From Nocardioides nitrophenolicus (GTDB lineage Bacteria; Actinomycetota; Actinomycetes; Propionibacteriales; Nocardioidaceae): a DNA stretch of 64,000 nucleotides. The translations under genes and the position numbers were made by a program. The DNA lies in assembly GCF_016907515.1 (NCBI RefSeq), contig NZ_JAFBBY010000001.1, positions 3,658,001 to 3,722,000 of the forward strand, written 5' to 3'. Below are positions 52,236 to 59,490 of the stretch, one piece after another (the stretch's first letter is position 1; every line of letters starts with the position of its first letter). The notes below the pieces were generated by a model. The model worked only from the letters and a program-made list of their open reading frames with translations, searched no databases and was not told where the DNA came from.

Positions 52236-52251
52236 TCGAACACGTGTTCGA
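52236..52251. promoter_or_regulatory. Perfect LexA (SOS) box
   Basis: TCGAACACGTGTTCGA is a perfect 16-bp palindrome fitting the actinobacterial LexA consensus. It sits 16 bp before the GTG of the three-Cys gene and ahead of its RBS. Confidence 0.85.
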
Positions 52252-52567
52252 CACGGTGCCAGTGTGCCTCACGCAGCCAGCAGGCTAACGGCTTTTTCCG
52301 AGATGTTGGCGGCGACAACCGTCCAGGCGCCAATCGGATGCGGCTCGGCCGGAGCCCGGACTCTCGCTGAGCGGCGCGTGCGATGGGGCACCGGTCTAGC
52401 GCGATCCGCTCGCCCCCAAGGGATGCCCCATGTACGCGTGCGCGCCTGGCGATGTGCTGGACTCGGACTAGGTCGACCAAGAACGCAACCTCATGCCGCG
52501 CCGGCGCCTTGACGGCTTGCTCCGTCCTGAGCCGAACCGTCACATCGATGCGGTCGTGTGGAGCGCC
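52252..52567. other. 316-bp intergenic stretch
   Basis: Lies between the start of the three-Cys gene and the stop of the DUF4238 gene (both leftward). Presumably holds the promoter under the LexA box. No gene, repeat or hairpin seen. Confidence 0.5.
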
Positions 52568-53713
52568 TCACCCCCCGGGCAGGTTCTCATCTCCCGCCGC
52601 AGGCACAACGGTCTCGGGCCGAGATCCGAGTCGGCGCGGGATCGGCCAGGTCAGATCGCCTAGCGACATTCCTTCGCGCTCCGGACCGTCGTCTTCGGAC
52701 AGCACCTTCGGCATTGCCGCAAGCTGCTCGTCGGAGAGTCTGCCGAAGAGTCCTTCCTCGCGGATCATGCGATCCGCCCCGGCGTCAGTCCAACCATGCC
52801 GCCGCGGTGAGGGCAACACGACGGGAGCGGCGAACGGATCCGCGTCGGGGTGGCAGTAGACGTAATGCCGGGCGCTCCAGGCGGTCTGCTGGTTAAACGA
52901 TTTGGCGTGCTCGGGGTCGGCAACGTGTTTTTGGTCAGGCACAAAGCCCAGGGCGGCGGGGAATCGATCTCGCGGCTGGATCGTCATCCCAAGGCTCTGG
53001 GTCAACGGAATGTAGAACAGAGCGGCGGTCATGATGCCCAAGCCCATCCCGGCCGGATGGTCGTCGCCAGCGACGAGGGAGACTGGATGGTCACTGGTAC
53101 CGAGGGCGACGTCCTCGAACTTCAGGAGCGTCCAGTGCCACGACATGAGGTGCGCAGTCAGCCCCGGCAAGGTGCGGAGCAGGAAGTCCATATGGTCCCC
53201 GGGGTCGGGTTCAAGAGTGGGTCCGCCCGGCTTTGTCAGATCCGTCCACTCCCAGTCGAGTTGCTCCTCACTTAGCCTCACCCCCTCACGGGTTTCGATC
53301 AGGCGCCGCAACGACTCCTTGCCAGAGGTCCCCACGAGAATCCGAATGTGGAAGGCGTCCAACGCAGTCTGGCCGTGACGGATCTCCTCGCCGCGGAGAT
53401 ATTGCAGTGCAACCCATGCCGCCAGCGCCTCACGATCAACCGGCTGAAGCGGCCAGGTCCCATGACCTACAGCACGCAAAGCCGTCGCGGCCGGTCCCTC
53501 GAAGGTGCCGAAGAACTCCTCGAACATGTCCGAGGGAGTCCCATCTAGTAGCTCGACCGTGTAGAAGTCCTTGATGACCGACGCATCTGAAGTAGCAAGG
53601 ACGATCGGCTCGTCTCCAGGCAGCTCGATGCGCTTGATCCGGGACGACTCGTTGGCAAACCCCTTCAGGTAGAACTGCGAGATGACGTGCTGACGACGTA
53701 CTCGACTGACCAC
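52568..53713 (-). CDS. DUF4238 family protein
   Basis: About 381 residues. Starts with RRQHVISQFYLKGFA, the DUF4238 signature (RxxHxxxxFYLxxF), with a later ALGTSDHPVSL and IPLTQSLGMTI typical of the family. GTG 53713 aligns with the usual family start; GTG 53743 gives 10 extra residues but its GGAGG is too close. DUF4238 proteins are frequent in accessory and defence regions; biochemical function is not known. Confidence 0.82.
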   Translation of the reverse strand: MVSRVRRQHVISQFYLKGFANESSRIKRIELPGDEPIVLATSDASVIKDFYTVELLDGTPSDMFEEFFGTFEGPAATALRAVGHGTWPLQPVDREALAAWVALQYLRGEEIRHGQTALDAFHIRILVGTSGKESLRRLIETREGVRLSEEQLDWEWTDLTKPGGPTLEPDPGDHMDFLLRTLPGLTAHLMSWHWTLLKFEDVALGTSDHPVSLVAGDDHPAGMGLGIMTAALFYIPLTQSLGMTIQPRDRFPAALGFVPDQKHVADPEHAKSFNQQTAWSARHYVYCHPDADPFAAPVVLPSPRRHGWTDAGADRMIREEGLFGRLSDEQLAAMPKVLSEDDGPEREGMSLGDLTWPIPRRLGSRPETVVPAAGDENLPGG

Positions 53714-53941
53714 GGGCCAACGGTACGTGCAGCCAGCAGTCACCCCTCCGCATCGACCTAGATCCGGTCAGTTCGCCGCCTTTCGGTGCGCACTTGAACG
53801 CACTCATCCGGATGACCGTCCCTCGTGAGTAGTGTCGAACAGACTGAGCTGCTCGAGAATCATCACGAGGGGGCCGACTCGCACATGTCGCGCCTCAGAT
53901 CTGCATCGCCGTGGCGACTAGTGCGGTCTGTCGATCCGGGA

Positions 53942-55345
53942 TCAGGCGAACGGGTCCTTGGCGTCCGGCGCGGTGCGGTCAAGCCATGCCAAGAGGTCCG
54001 ACTCAGACCGGAACTGGTGACGATCTACCAGTTCCGCGAAGGCGAGTATGCAGCGATAGAGCGTGTTCTGACCGAACGCTGCAGCTTTGGAAACCCTCGT
54101 GCGAGAGTCGGCGCTGAAGCCTTGGTGACCGACCTCGCTGCGCAGGTTGTAAAGCGCCTCCAAAGCCGCGGCGTCGCGTCGGTCGGCCGGGAGGAGGGCG
54201 AGAACGCGCTTGACGAAACGCGCCGTGACCCCAGGCCCGGTCGCGTGGTCGCTGACAAGCGCCTCTAGGGCGACCACAAGGTGAAGGATCTCGACATCCC
54301 GAGCGGAGTCCTGGCCGGCTAGGCGTGCGAGGCGGCATGCTGCGGCCAGCCTGCGGGCTAGTCCTTGCTCGGCGACCGGAGCCTCGGCGCGAGCAACGAG
54401 ATCCACGAGGGTGGTGGGCTGCGCAAGCACCGCAGCCACGTCGACGTGAGGCTGTGGGGTGTCGAAATCAATGGCGTCGACGCGAGTCGCCCTGGTGCTC
54501 ACCTGGATGAGGCTGACCGGCAGGGAGCCGTCCTCATGCGAAGTCGGCTCACGGGGGTACTCAGTGGTGGATGGCGTGCCAAGGATCCACGGCGGCGCCG
54601 ACGCGAAGGGCTCTGGCCATTGATCGATGATCCACATGGCACCCAGCAGGGCTTCAACCAGTTCCATGGCCCGGATACCGGCGCCGACGTCGACGGAATC
54701 GATGGCGACAGCGATGAGTCCGATGCCCTCGCCTGGTGGGCCGTCTTCGAAGAGGGCCGGTTCACTGCGGAACGCGAGAACGTTCTCGGTCCACCAGACG
54801 TCAGAGGTGAAGTGAAAGGAGTGCCCAGTGAACTCCTTGGCGAAGGAGTCGAATACTGACTCGGTGGCGTCGTTGAACGGGCCTAACAGAACCCGGTCAC
54901 GCAGTTTCGCGACTTCTTCGACACCGAGGAAGTCGAGGCCACCCACAGGCACAACCGTGACCGAACGAGCAAAGCGCTTCGCGACTCGGTCGGCGAGTCG
55001 CTGACCAAGCCCTTTGTCCTTCGCAGCACCGGACTTGACCTCCCCGATCGCCGACATTATCTCTCGCTCGACATAGTGGGCGTCGGCTTGCTCGGGAGCC
55101 GCAAGCTGACTCTGGAGCAGGAGCGCGAGCACCCGCGTGGTCTCCTGGGCGGATTGGTCGAACTCAATGTCGAAGTCGCGATCGATGCTAAACAAGACCG
55201 GCTCCCCCGAACCGCCGGGTCCCTTGAAGCGCGGCATGCCGATGGGGGCCAACCAATCGTCAGAGGAGCGCTCTACCCGCCTGGAGCCGCGCATGATTCG
55301 GCTCAGCAGCTTAGTGATCTCATCGTGGTCGAGTACGTCGCGCAT
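53942..55345 (-). CDS. Hypothetical protein with HEPN-like C-terminal domain
   Basis: 467 residues. The C-terminal third (LHLVVALEALVSDHATGPGVTARFVKRVLALL then LEALYNLRSEVGHQG) resembles ApeA/HEPN-type proteins and has the RxxxxH motif (Arg402, His407) of HEPN ribonucleases. The N-terminal two thirds are not recognised. ATG 55345 has AGGAGA 9-10 nt upstream; the longer frame to 55825 is not supported. A candidate abortive-infection RNase. The HEPN call is by eye only. Confidence 0.65.
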   Translation of the reverse strand: MRDVLDHDEITKLLSRIMRGSRRVERSSDDWLAPIGMPRFKGPGGSGEPVLFSIDRDFDIEFDQSAQETTRVLALLLQSQLAAPEQADAHYVEREIMSAIGEVKSGAAKDKGLGQRLADRVAKRFARSVTVVPVGGLDFLGVEEVAKLRDRVLLGPFNDATESVFDSFAKEFTGHSFHFTSDVWWTENVLAFRSEPALFEDGPPGEGIGLIAVAIDSVDVGAGIRAMELVEALLGAMWIIDQWPEPFASAPPWILGTPSTTEYPREPTSHEDGSLPVSLIQVSTRATRVDAIDFDTPQPHVDVAAVLAQPTTLVDLVARAEAPVAEQGLARRLAAACRLARLAGQDSARDVEILHLVVALEALVSDHATGPGVTARFVKRVLALLPADRRDAAALEALYNLRSEVGHQGFSADSRTRVSKAAAFGQNTLYRCILAFAELVDRHQFRSESDLLAWLDRTAPDAKDPFA

Positions 55346-55686
55346 TCGTCCATTCTCCTGTGATCCGGACTGGTCGTCGCGGGATTTAGCGTCGTCACGT
55401 ACTCCGCCAAAGTGGTGCCCGGAAATGCAGCGGCTGATCGCGCGCTCCCCAGAGGTGCGTCTTACCGCCGCCATTGCCCGTGCTGGTAGCGGCCAGAGCC
55501 CCGTGAGGTCTGCGGGGAACCTGGCGAGAGGAGGGCGATCCGTGGTTTGGTCGAGGTGCTGTGCGCCGAGCATCGAGTCGCCGCCGATACGGCCGCGCGT
55601 CGGCATCAAGCGCCGCCGTCCTGACCAATTCTCCGGACGAGCAGTAAGCGCATCGGGTTCCATGATCGAAAGGCCGAGGAGGTCAG
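55346..55686. other. 341-bp divergent intergenic stretch
   Basis: Separates the HEPN-like and NERD genes; should contain both promoters. No confident promoter hexamers, repeats or small gene seen. A GNGGGKTHL-like string on the minus strand (around 55470-55500) has no ATPase context and is taken as chance. Confidence 0.5.
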
Positions 55687-56478
55687 ATGCGCTCGTTCCA
55701 GCCGTTCCCGCGACGAGAACTGAAGAGGCTGCGGCGCCGATGGCTGCGCCGCAATCTCGGCATCGTCGCGTTCCTCTTGGCGGGGTTCGTCCTCGCGGCG
55801 GCACTGATCTCAGTGCCCCTAGCAACCAGCGACCTACCCGTCCGGTGGTACGTCATCGGACTCCTCCATGCCGGGCTTGTCGCTGCGGCTCTGCACCTCG
55901 TCAACTCGGCATTCATGGCGCACGAGGCTGCGGCGATATGGCAGCTCAGGGGTGCATGGGGCGAGGACAACACGCGGTCAGAGCTGCAGAAGGCGAAGCG
56001 ACGGCGGCTCGTTTGGGGCTGGGTCGACAGCATCACGCTGCAGGGTGGCGACCTCGACCACGTGGTCGTCACGCGATCGGGTGGCATCGTCGTACTCGAC
56101 TCCAAGTGGCGCAGCTCGATCGACGCGAACGCCGTTGCGGAGATGACCGCATCCGCGAAGAAGGCTGCCATCAGGGCGCAGGGACTCGCCAGGTCCATGC
56201 TCAAGGCAGAGCGCGGAGCGAAGCATCGGGCACGCGCGCAACCGGTAACGGTGGATGCCGCCGTGGTTCTCTGGGGTGCGGCGCGGGAGCTGGTGAACGA
56301 CGGTCGGGAGATGGACGGGGTGCAGTTCGTGGATGGCCGCAAGCTTGTCGACTGGCTCCGCCAGCTCGAAGGGCCGCCAGTGCCGCCGGACGCGGCCAGG
56401 GAGTTGCTTGAGCAGTTGTCGGCGTACCGCGCGACGGCTTTCAAAGCAGCGGAACTTCGGGCGGCGGAGCGCGCGTGA
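55687..56478 (+). CDS. Membrane-anchored NERD-domain (nuclease-related) protein
   Basis: 263 residues. Arg-rich start, two membrane helices (about 25-45 and 55-80), then a NERD domain: GAWGEDNTRSEL (Glu), GGDLDHVVVTRSGGIVVLDSKW (Asp-x-Lys centre), like the endonuclease-like core of restriction enzymes. RBS AGGAGG. C-terminal helical tail. Probably acts on DNA or RNA at the membrane; function in NERD proteins is mostly unproven. Confidence 0.82.
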   Translation: MRSFQPFPRRELKRLRRRWLRRNLGIVAFLLAGFVLAAALISVPLATSDLPVRWYVIGLLHAGLVAAALHLVNSAFMAHEAAAIWQLRGAWGEDNTRSELQKAKRRRLVWGWVDSITLQGGDLDHVVVTRSGGIVVLDSKWRSSIDANAVAEMTASAKKAAIRAQGLARSMLKAERGAKHRARAQPVTVDAAVVLWGAARELVNDGREMDGVQFVDGRKLVDWLRQLEGPPVPPDAARELLEQLSAYRATAFKAAELRAAERA

Positions 56479-56529
56479 GCGTGGCCGTGCGAAGCCAATC
56501 GCGCCGCGCGAAACGTCCGGCAGTTTGCT

Positions 56530-56880
56530 TCAACGAACCCAGCGGCTCCCGGCGTTCGGCCGACGGAGGCGAGCAATTTCGTCTGCGACTGAGCTCCATT
56601 TCGCGTCCGCGAGCTCACCGCGAGCACTGCGGTCGTTGAGCTCGCGGAGGACGCGTCGGCAGGCGCTGGGGGAGTCGAGAACGGCGCTGACATGCTGCTC
56701 GATGCTCACCGGTTCGGTGACATAGGTGATCGCCGTGTGGCCCGCTTGAGCAGCTCGACGTTCCTCGGAGGCGAGCCTCCGGCAAGCGCTGCTGCACCAG
56801 CGACGAGGGCGTCCGGCTTTGGGTCGATCCGAGACGAAGAACGGCCGGCCGCATCGGGGACAGGCCTTCTCGATGATCAC
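56530..56880 (-). CDS. Small zinc-ribbon protein, 116 aa
   Basis: CPRCGRPFFVSDRPKAGRPRRWCSSAC gives a CxxC...CxxxC zinc ribbon at about residues 8-34, followed by a helical C-terminal part (DSPSACRRVLRELNDRSARGELADAKW). GTG 56880 overlaps the stop of the helix-turn-helix gene (GTGA), so both are made together. Family not recognised. Confidence 0.7.
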   Translation of the reverse strand: MIIEKACPRCGRPFFVSDRPKAGRPRRWCSSACRRLASEERRAAQAGHTAITYVTEPVSIEQHVSAVLDSPSACRRVLRELNDRSARGELADAKWSSVADEIARLRRPNAGSRWVR

Positions 56881-57206
56881 TGGTTCCGCTCCTGGTCCAG
56901 GGACCATTCGAAGACCGCTGCCACCCGCCAGCGGAGGTGCTTGCCGATGCGAAATCCCTTCGGCCCGCGCCCTCGGCTGCGCCAGGCGTAGACCGTCTTG
57001 ACGGGCACGCCGAGGTACGCCGCCACGTCGGCCGCCGTCCACAGGCGCTCGCCACCGGGGTGGCGTGGGGAGTCCGGGGCAGCAGTCGGCTGGGGCGGGG
57101 GAGTGGCCTCCGGGCGTGGTCGCGTGCGTCTGCGCATCGGCGCTGAGTCCGGTGTGGATTCGTCCCACAGGGCTGGTTGCTCCGGATAGTGCTCGTTGTT
57201 GCTCAT
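56877..57206 (-). CDS. Excisionase/AlpA-like helix-turn-helix protein, copy 2 (109 aa)
   Basis: Pro/Arg-rich N-terminal arm (about 1-50) and a C-terminal helix-turn-helix LWTAADVAAYLGVPVKTVYAWRSRGRGPKGFRIGKHLRW of the AlpA/excisionase type. ATG 57206 used; the RBS is weak (GACGGGC). No integrase is next to it. Its upstream region carries the same motif pair as the first xis-like gene, suggesting a second element core or a shared regulator. Confidence 0.8.
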   Translation of the reverse strand: MSNNEHYPEQPALWDESTPDSAPMRRRTRPRPEATPPPQPTAAPDSPRHPGGERLWTAADVAAYLGVPVKTVYAWRSRGRGPKGFRIGKHLRWRVAAVFEWSLDQERNQ

Positions 57207-57255
57207 CGCTTGCCCGTCTTGATCCAGTGGGTGCTGGTTGCACCCCTCCTGGTCT

Positions 57256-57287
57256 CCTAAGGCACCGTCAGCTGCTCGAGCGATCAG
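57256..57287. promoter_or_regulatory. Shared xis control motif, copy 2
   Basis: CCTAAGG (57256-57262), 11 bp, then GCTCGAGCGATCAG (57274-57287), identical in both blocks and spacing to 49549-49580, 50 bp upstream of the second xis-like gene. Confidence 0.7.
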
Positions 57288-57446
57288 GGACGCGACGGGA
57301 ACTTCCTCTGGCGGAGGGGGACGCGGCAGCTTCGGACGCTGCAGGGCAATACGCCGGACGTTTCCGCGCCGAGAATGCAAGAGGTGTGTGCCACTTACGA
57401 CGCGCGTCGAAGCCACGTCATCGCTGCGTCTGAGCATTTGCGCGCG

Positions 57447-57456
57447 GTTAACGGTC
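57447..57456. promoter_or_regulatory. GTTAAC-type box 1 (GTTAACGGTC)
   Basis: 43 bp before the FAD synthetase start. The same 10 bases occur on the minus strand at 62522-62531. GTTAAC is otherwise rare in this GC-rich window. Confidence 0.45.
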
Positions 57457-57498
57457 AGGCGCGACAGTCAGTGCTCCCGGATCAACGAGGAGGACGGC

Positions 57499-58263
57499 AT
57501 GGAGGTGCGAAAGTTCTCGACGCCACCGAGCGACGGCGAGGCTGTTGCATGGGAGCTCCAATGCCTACCGTCGAGCGATTCTGGCGAGTCGTTGAGCCGG
57601 GTTGCTATCGGTACCTTCGACGGGGTTCACGTTGGGCATCAAAGTGTCATCCGTGGTTGCGGCACCGTGGTCACCTTTGACCAGCCTCCCGTTAACGTGC
57701 TGTCCACGAAGAACCCGAAGAAGCTGATCAGCGATCTGCCCACGCGATTGCGCCGGATGGAGCGGCTGGGGGTTCGACGGGTGGTACTCATCGAGTTCGA
57801 CAGGGCATGGTCGACGGTGAGCGCCGGAGACTTCGCATCGACATTGCGAGAGCAGTTTGGGTGCAGGTCTGTGAGAGTGGGCGAGAACTTCCGTTTCGGG
57901 CGTGGTGGAACCGGAACGCCGGCGACTTTCGAGGAAGGAGCGCTGGCGGTCGACTCCGTCGGCCTGCGTGTGCATCACAACGCCGCTGTTTCTTCGACAC
58001 GGATTCGAGACTTGGTCGAAGGCGGGTCCATCGTCGAGGCACGGTCGCTGATGGGTGCGCCATTGACCCTTCCCTATTCAAGGACGGACTCCCGCAACGT
58101 CATGATCTCGGACGATTTCGTCACGCCGCCGCCCGGGATCTACGTCGCGCGCGTCCAGCGGAAGCCAGTGGTCGTCACCGTTGGCGACGGTGGTGGGGTC
58201 GATCTGCCGGCGGCGTTCGACTGTGGCCACCGGAACTACATCTCCTTCAACAAGGAGCTCTGA
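57499..58263 (+). CDS. Stand-alone FAD synthetase (RibF N-terminal domain-like)
   Basis: 254 residues. Nucleotidyltransferase motif IGTFDGVHVGHQ, TFDQPP, VGENFRFGRGGTGT and SSTRIRDLVEGG match the FMN adenylyltransferase domain of RibF. The riboflavin kinase domain (GxxxGxPTAN) is missing; only a short TPPPGIYVARV remnant follows. It should make FAD from FMN and ATP. RBS GAGGAGG precedes ATG 57499. Position beside flavoenzyme genes suggests it supplies FAD for the HpaB-type enzyme at 62980. Confidence 0.82.
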   Translation: MEVRKFSTPPSDGEAVAWELQCLPSSDSGESLSRVAIGTFDGVHVGHQSVIRGCGTVVTFDQPPVNVLSTKNPKKLISDLPTRLRRMERLGVRRVVLIEFDRAWSTVSAGDFASTLREQFGCRSVRVGENFRFGRGGTGTPATFEEGALAVDSVGLRVHHNAAVSSTRIRDLVEGGSIVEARSLMGAPLTLPYSRTDSRNVMISDDFVTPPPGIYVARVQRKPVVVTVGDGGGVDLPAAFDCGHRNYISFNKEL

Positions 58264-58366
58264 CTCGCCGGAGATGGCACGCCGGGGTGCTCTGGGTGTC
58301 CGCCCCGGGGCGGCGGCAGTGCCGGAAAATGCGCGCCGGCCGCCAACGCTGCGCTGCACGCGCGGC

Positions 58367-59425
58367 TCAGGGCATGAACTGCATCTCCGTGGGGGCGGCG
58401 CCGTTCGCCGCGGCCGCCAGGAGTTCACGTAGAGAGGTCTCGTCAACAGGTCGCGGATTGATCGGCGGGTTCGCCAGTACCGCACGAACCACATCGTCGG
58501 TCAGTGCCTCATCGAAGCCAATCTCTGCAAGGCCTCGGGCGTTCCCGACCTTGCGGCCGAGAGTCCAGATCTCGCCGGCGAGATCCGGCGTCGCGACGAG
58601 CTTCATGAGCGGCCTTAGCTGGTCCCGTGCGGCGAAGGCGTTGTACGCCACGACATAAGGAAGCAATACCGAGTGCAGCCCTGCGTGCGGCAAGTTCTGC
58701 TGGCCCCCGATGACGTGCGCGAGCTTGTGGTGAAGTCCCATCGTGGAGTTGTTGAGCGCGAGCCCAGCGAGACAGGATCCGTAGAAGAGGGTCGCCCGGC
58801 CATCAGCACTCGCCGAGTCAAGGGCGGATAGAAGCGCCCCCGCGCCCTCGACGGCAGCCATCCGGACCAAGGGCGACACGTCCGGGGAGTAGACGGCCTC
58901 CACGCAATGCGCCAGTGCGTTCATGCCGCTCAGCGAAGCGAGGCGTTGGGGCAGGCTGCGCACCAGGTCCGTGTCATAGATGACCGTGCGCGGGCGGACC
59001 TTGGCGTCGAGCCCCGTTCGCTTGGCACCGTTCTCGGTCATCCCCCAAATCGATGTCATCTCGCTGCCTGCGAACGTCGTCGGGATCGCCAAGACCGGAG
59101 TTCCGGTGTTGAGTGCTACCGCCTTGGCTGTGCCGATGGCCGAACCTCCGCCGAGCGCGATGATCAGATCGGCGCCGAGGAAACCGGCGCGCTCGATCGC
59201 GCGGCGGGCGACGTCGACGGGGACGTGTTCAACGACTTCGTCGAACACTCCGACCAGGGTCGAGTTGAGCGCATCAACCAGTCGGGATCGAGCGTCGGTC
59301 GCGTGAGCTCCCGCGATGAGCATTGCCCGAGTTCCGCCGAGGGCCTCCACCTCTGTACCTGTCTGTTCGAGAGTGCCCTGTCCGAAGACGACGCGGGGAG
59401 TGTCGAGGTCAAGAACGAACCGCAT
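58367..59425 (-). CDS. Maleylacetate reductase
   Basis: 352 residues of the iron-type alcohol dehydrogenase superfamily, maleylacetate reductase branch: VFGQGTLEQTGTEVEALGG start, GGGSAIGTAKAVAL cofactor loop, PTTFAGSEMTSIWG, SGMNALAHCVEAVY and HHKLAHVIGGQQNLPHAGLHSVLLPYV. Reduces 2-maleylacetate to 3-oxoadipate with NAD(P)H, the step after hydroxyquinol ring cleavage. Divergent from the BTAD regulator (65-bp gap with GTTAAC). Confidence 0.92.
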   Translation of the reverse strand: MRFVLDLDTPRVVFGQGTLEQTGTEVEALGGTRAMLIAGAHATDARSRLVDALNSTLVGVFDEVVEHVPVDVARRAIERAGFLGADLIIALGGGSAIGTAKAVALNTGTPVLAIPTTFAGSEMTSIWGMTENGAKRTGLDAKVRPRTVIYDTDLVRSLPQRLASLSGMNALAHCVEAVYSPDVSPLVRMAAVEGAGALLSALDSASADGRATLFYGSCLAGLALNNSTMGLHHKLAHVIGGQQNLPHAGLHSVLLPYVVAYNAFAARDQLRPLMKLVATPDLAGEIWTLGRKVGNARGLAEIGFDEALTDDVVRAVLANPPINPRPVDETSLRELLAAAANGAAPTEMQFMP

Positions 59426-59447
59426 GCGACGACCATGATGCGAAAGT

Positions 59448-59453
59448 GTTAAC
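59448..59453. promoter_or_regulatory. GTTAAC-type box 2
   Basis: GTTAAC followed by CGACC in the 65-bp gap between the divergent maleylacetate reductase and regulator genes. Confidence 0.4.
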
Positions 59454-59490
59454 CGACCCGAAAGGCCTCAGGGGCACTAAGGTCGGGCGC

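Noticed and set aside
55395..55628. P-loop-like GNGGGKTHL string on the minus strand
   Set aside because: Short frame without other ATPase motifs; probably chance in the intergenic region.
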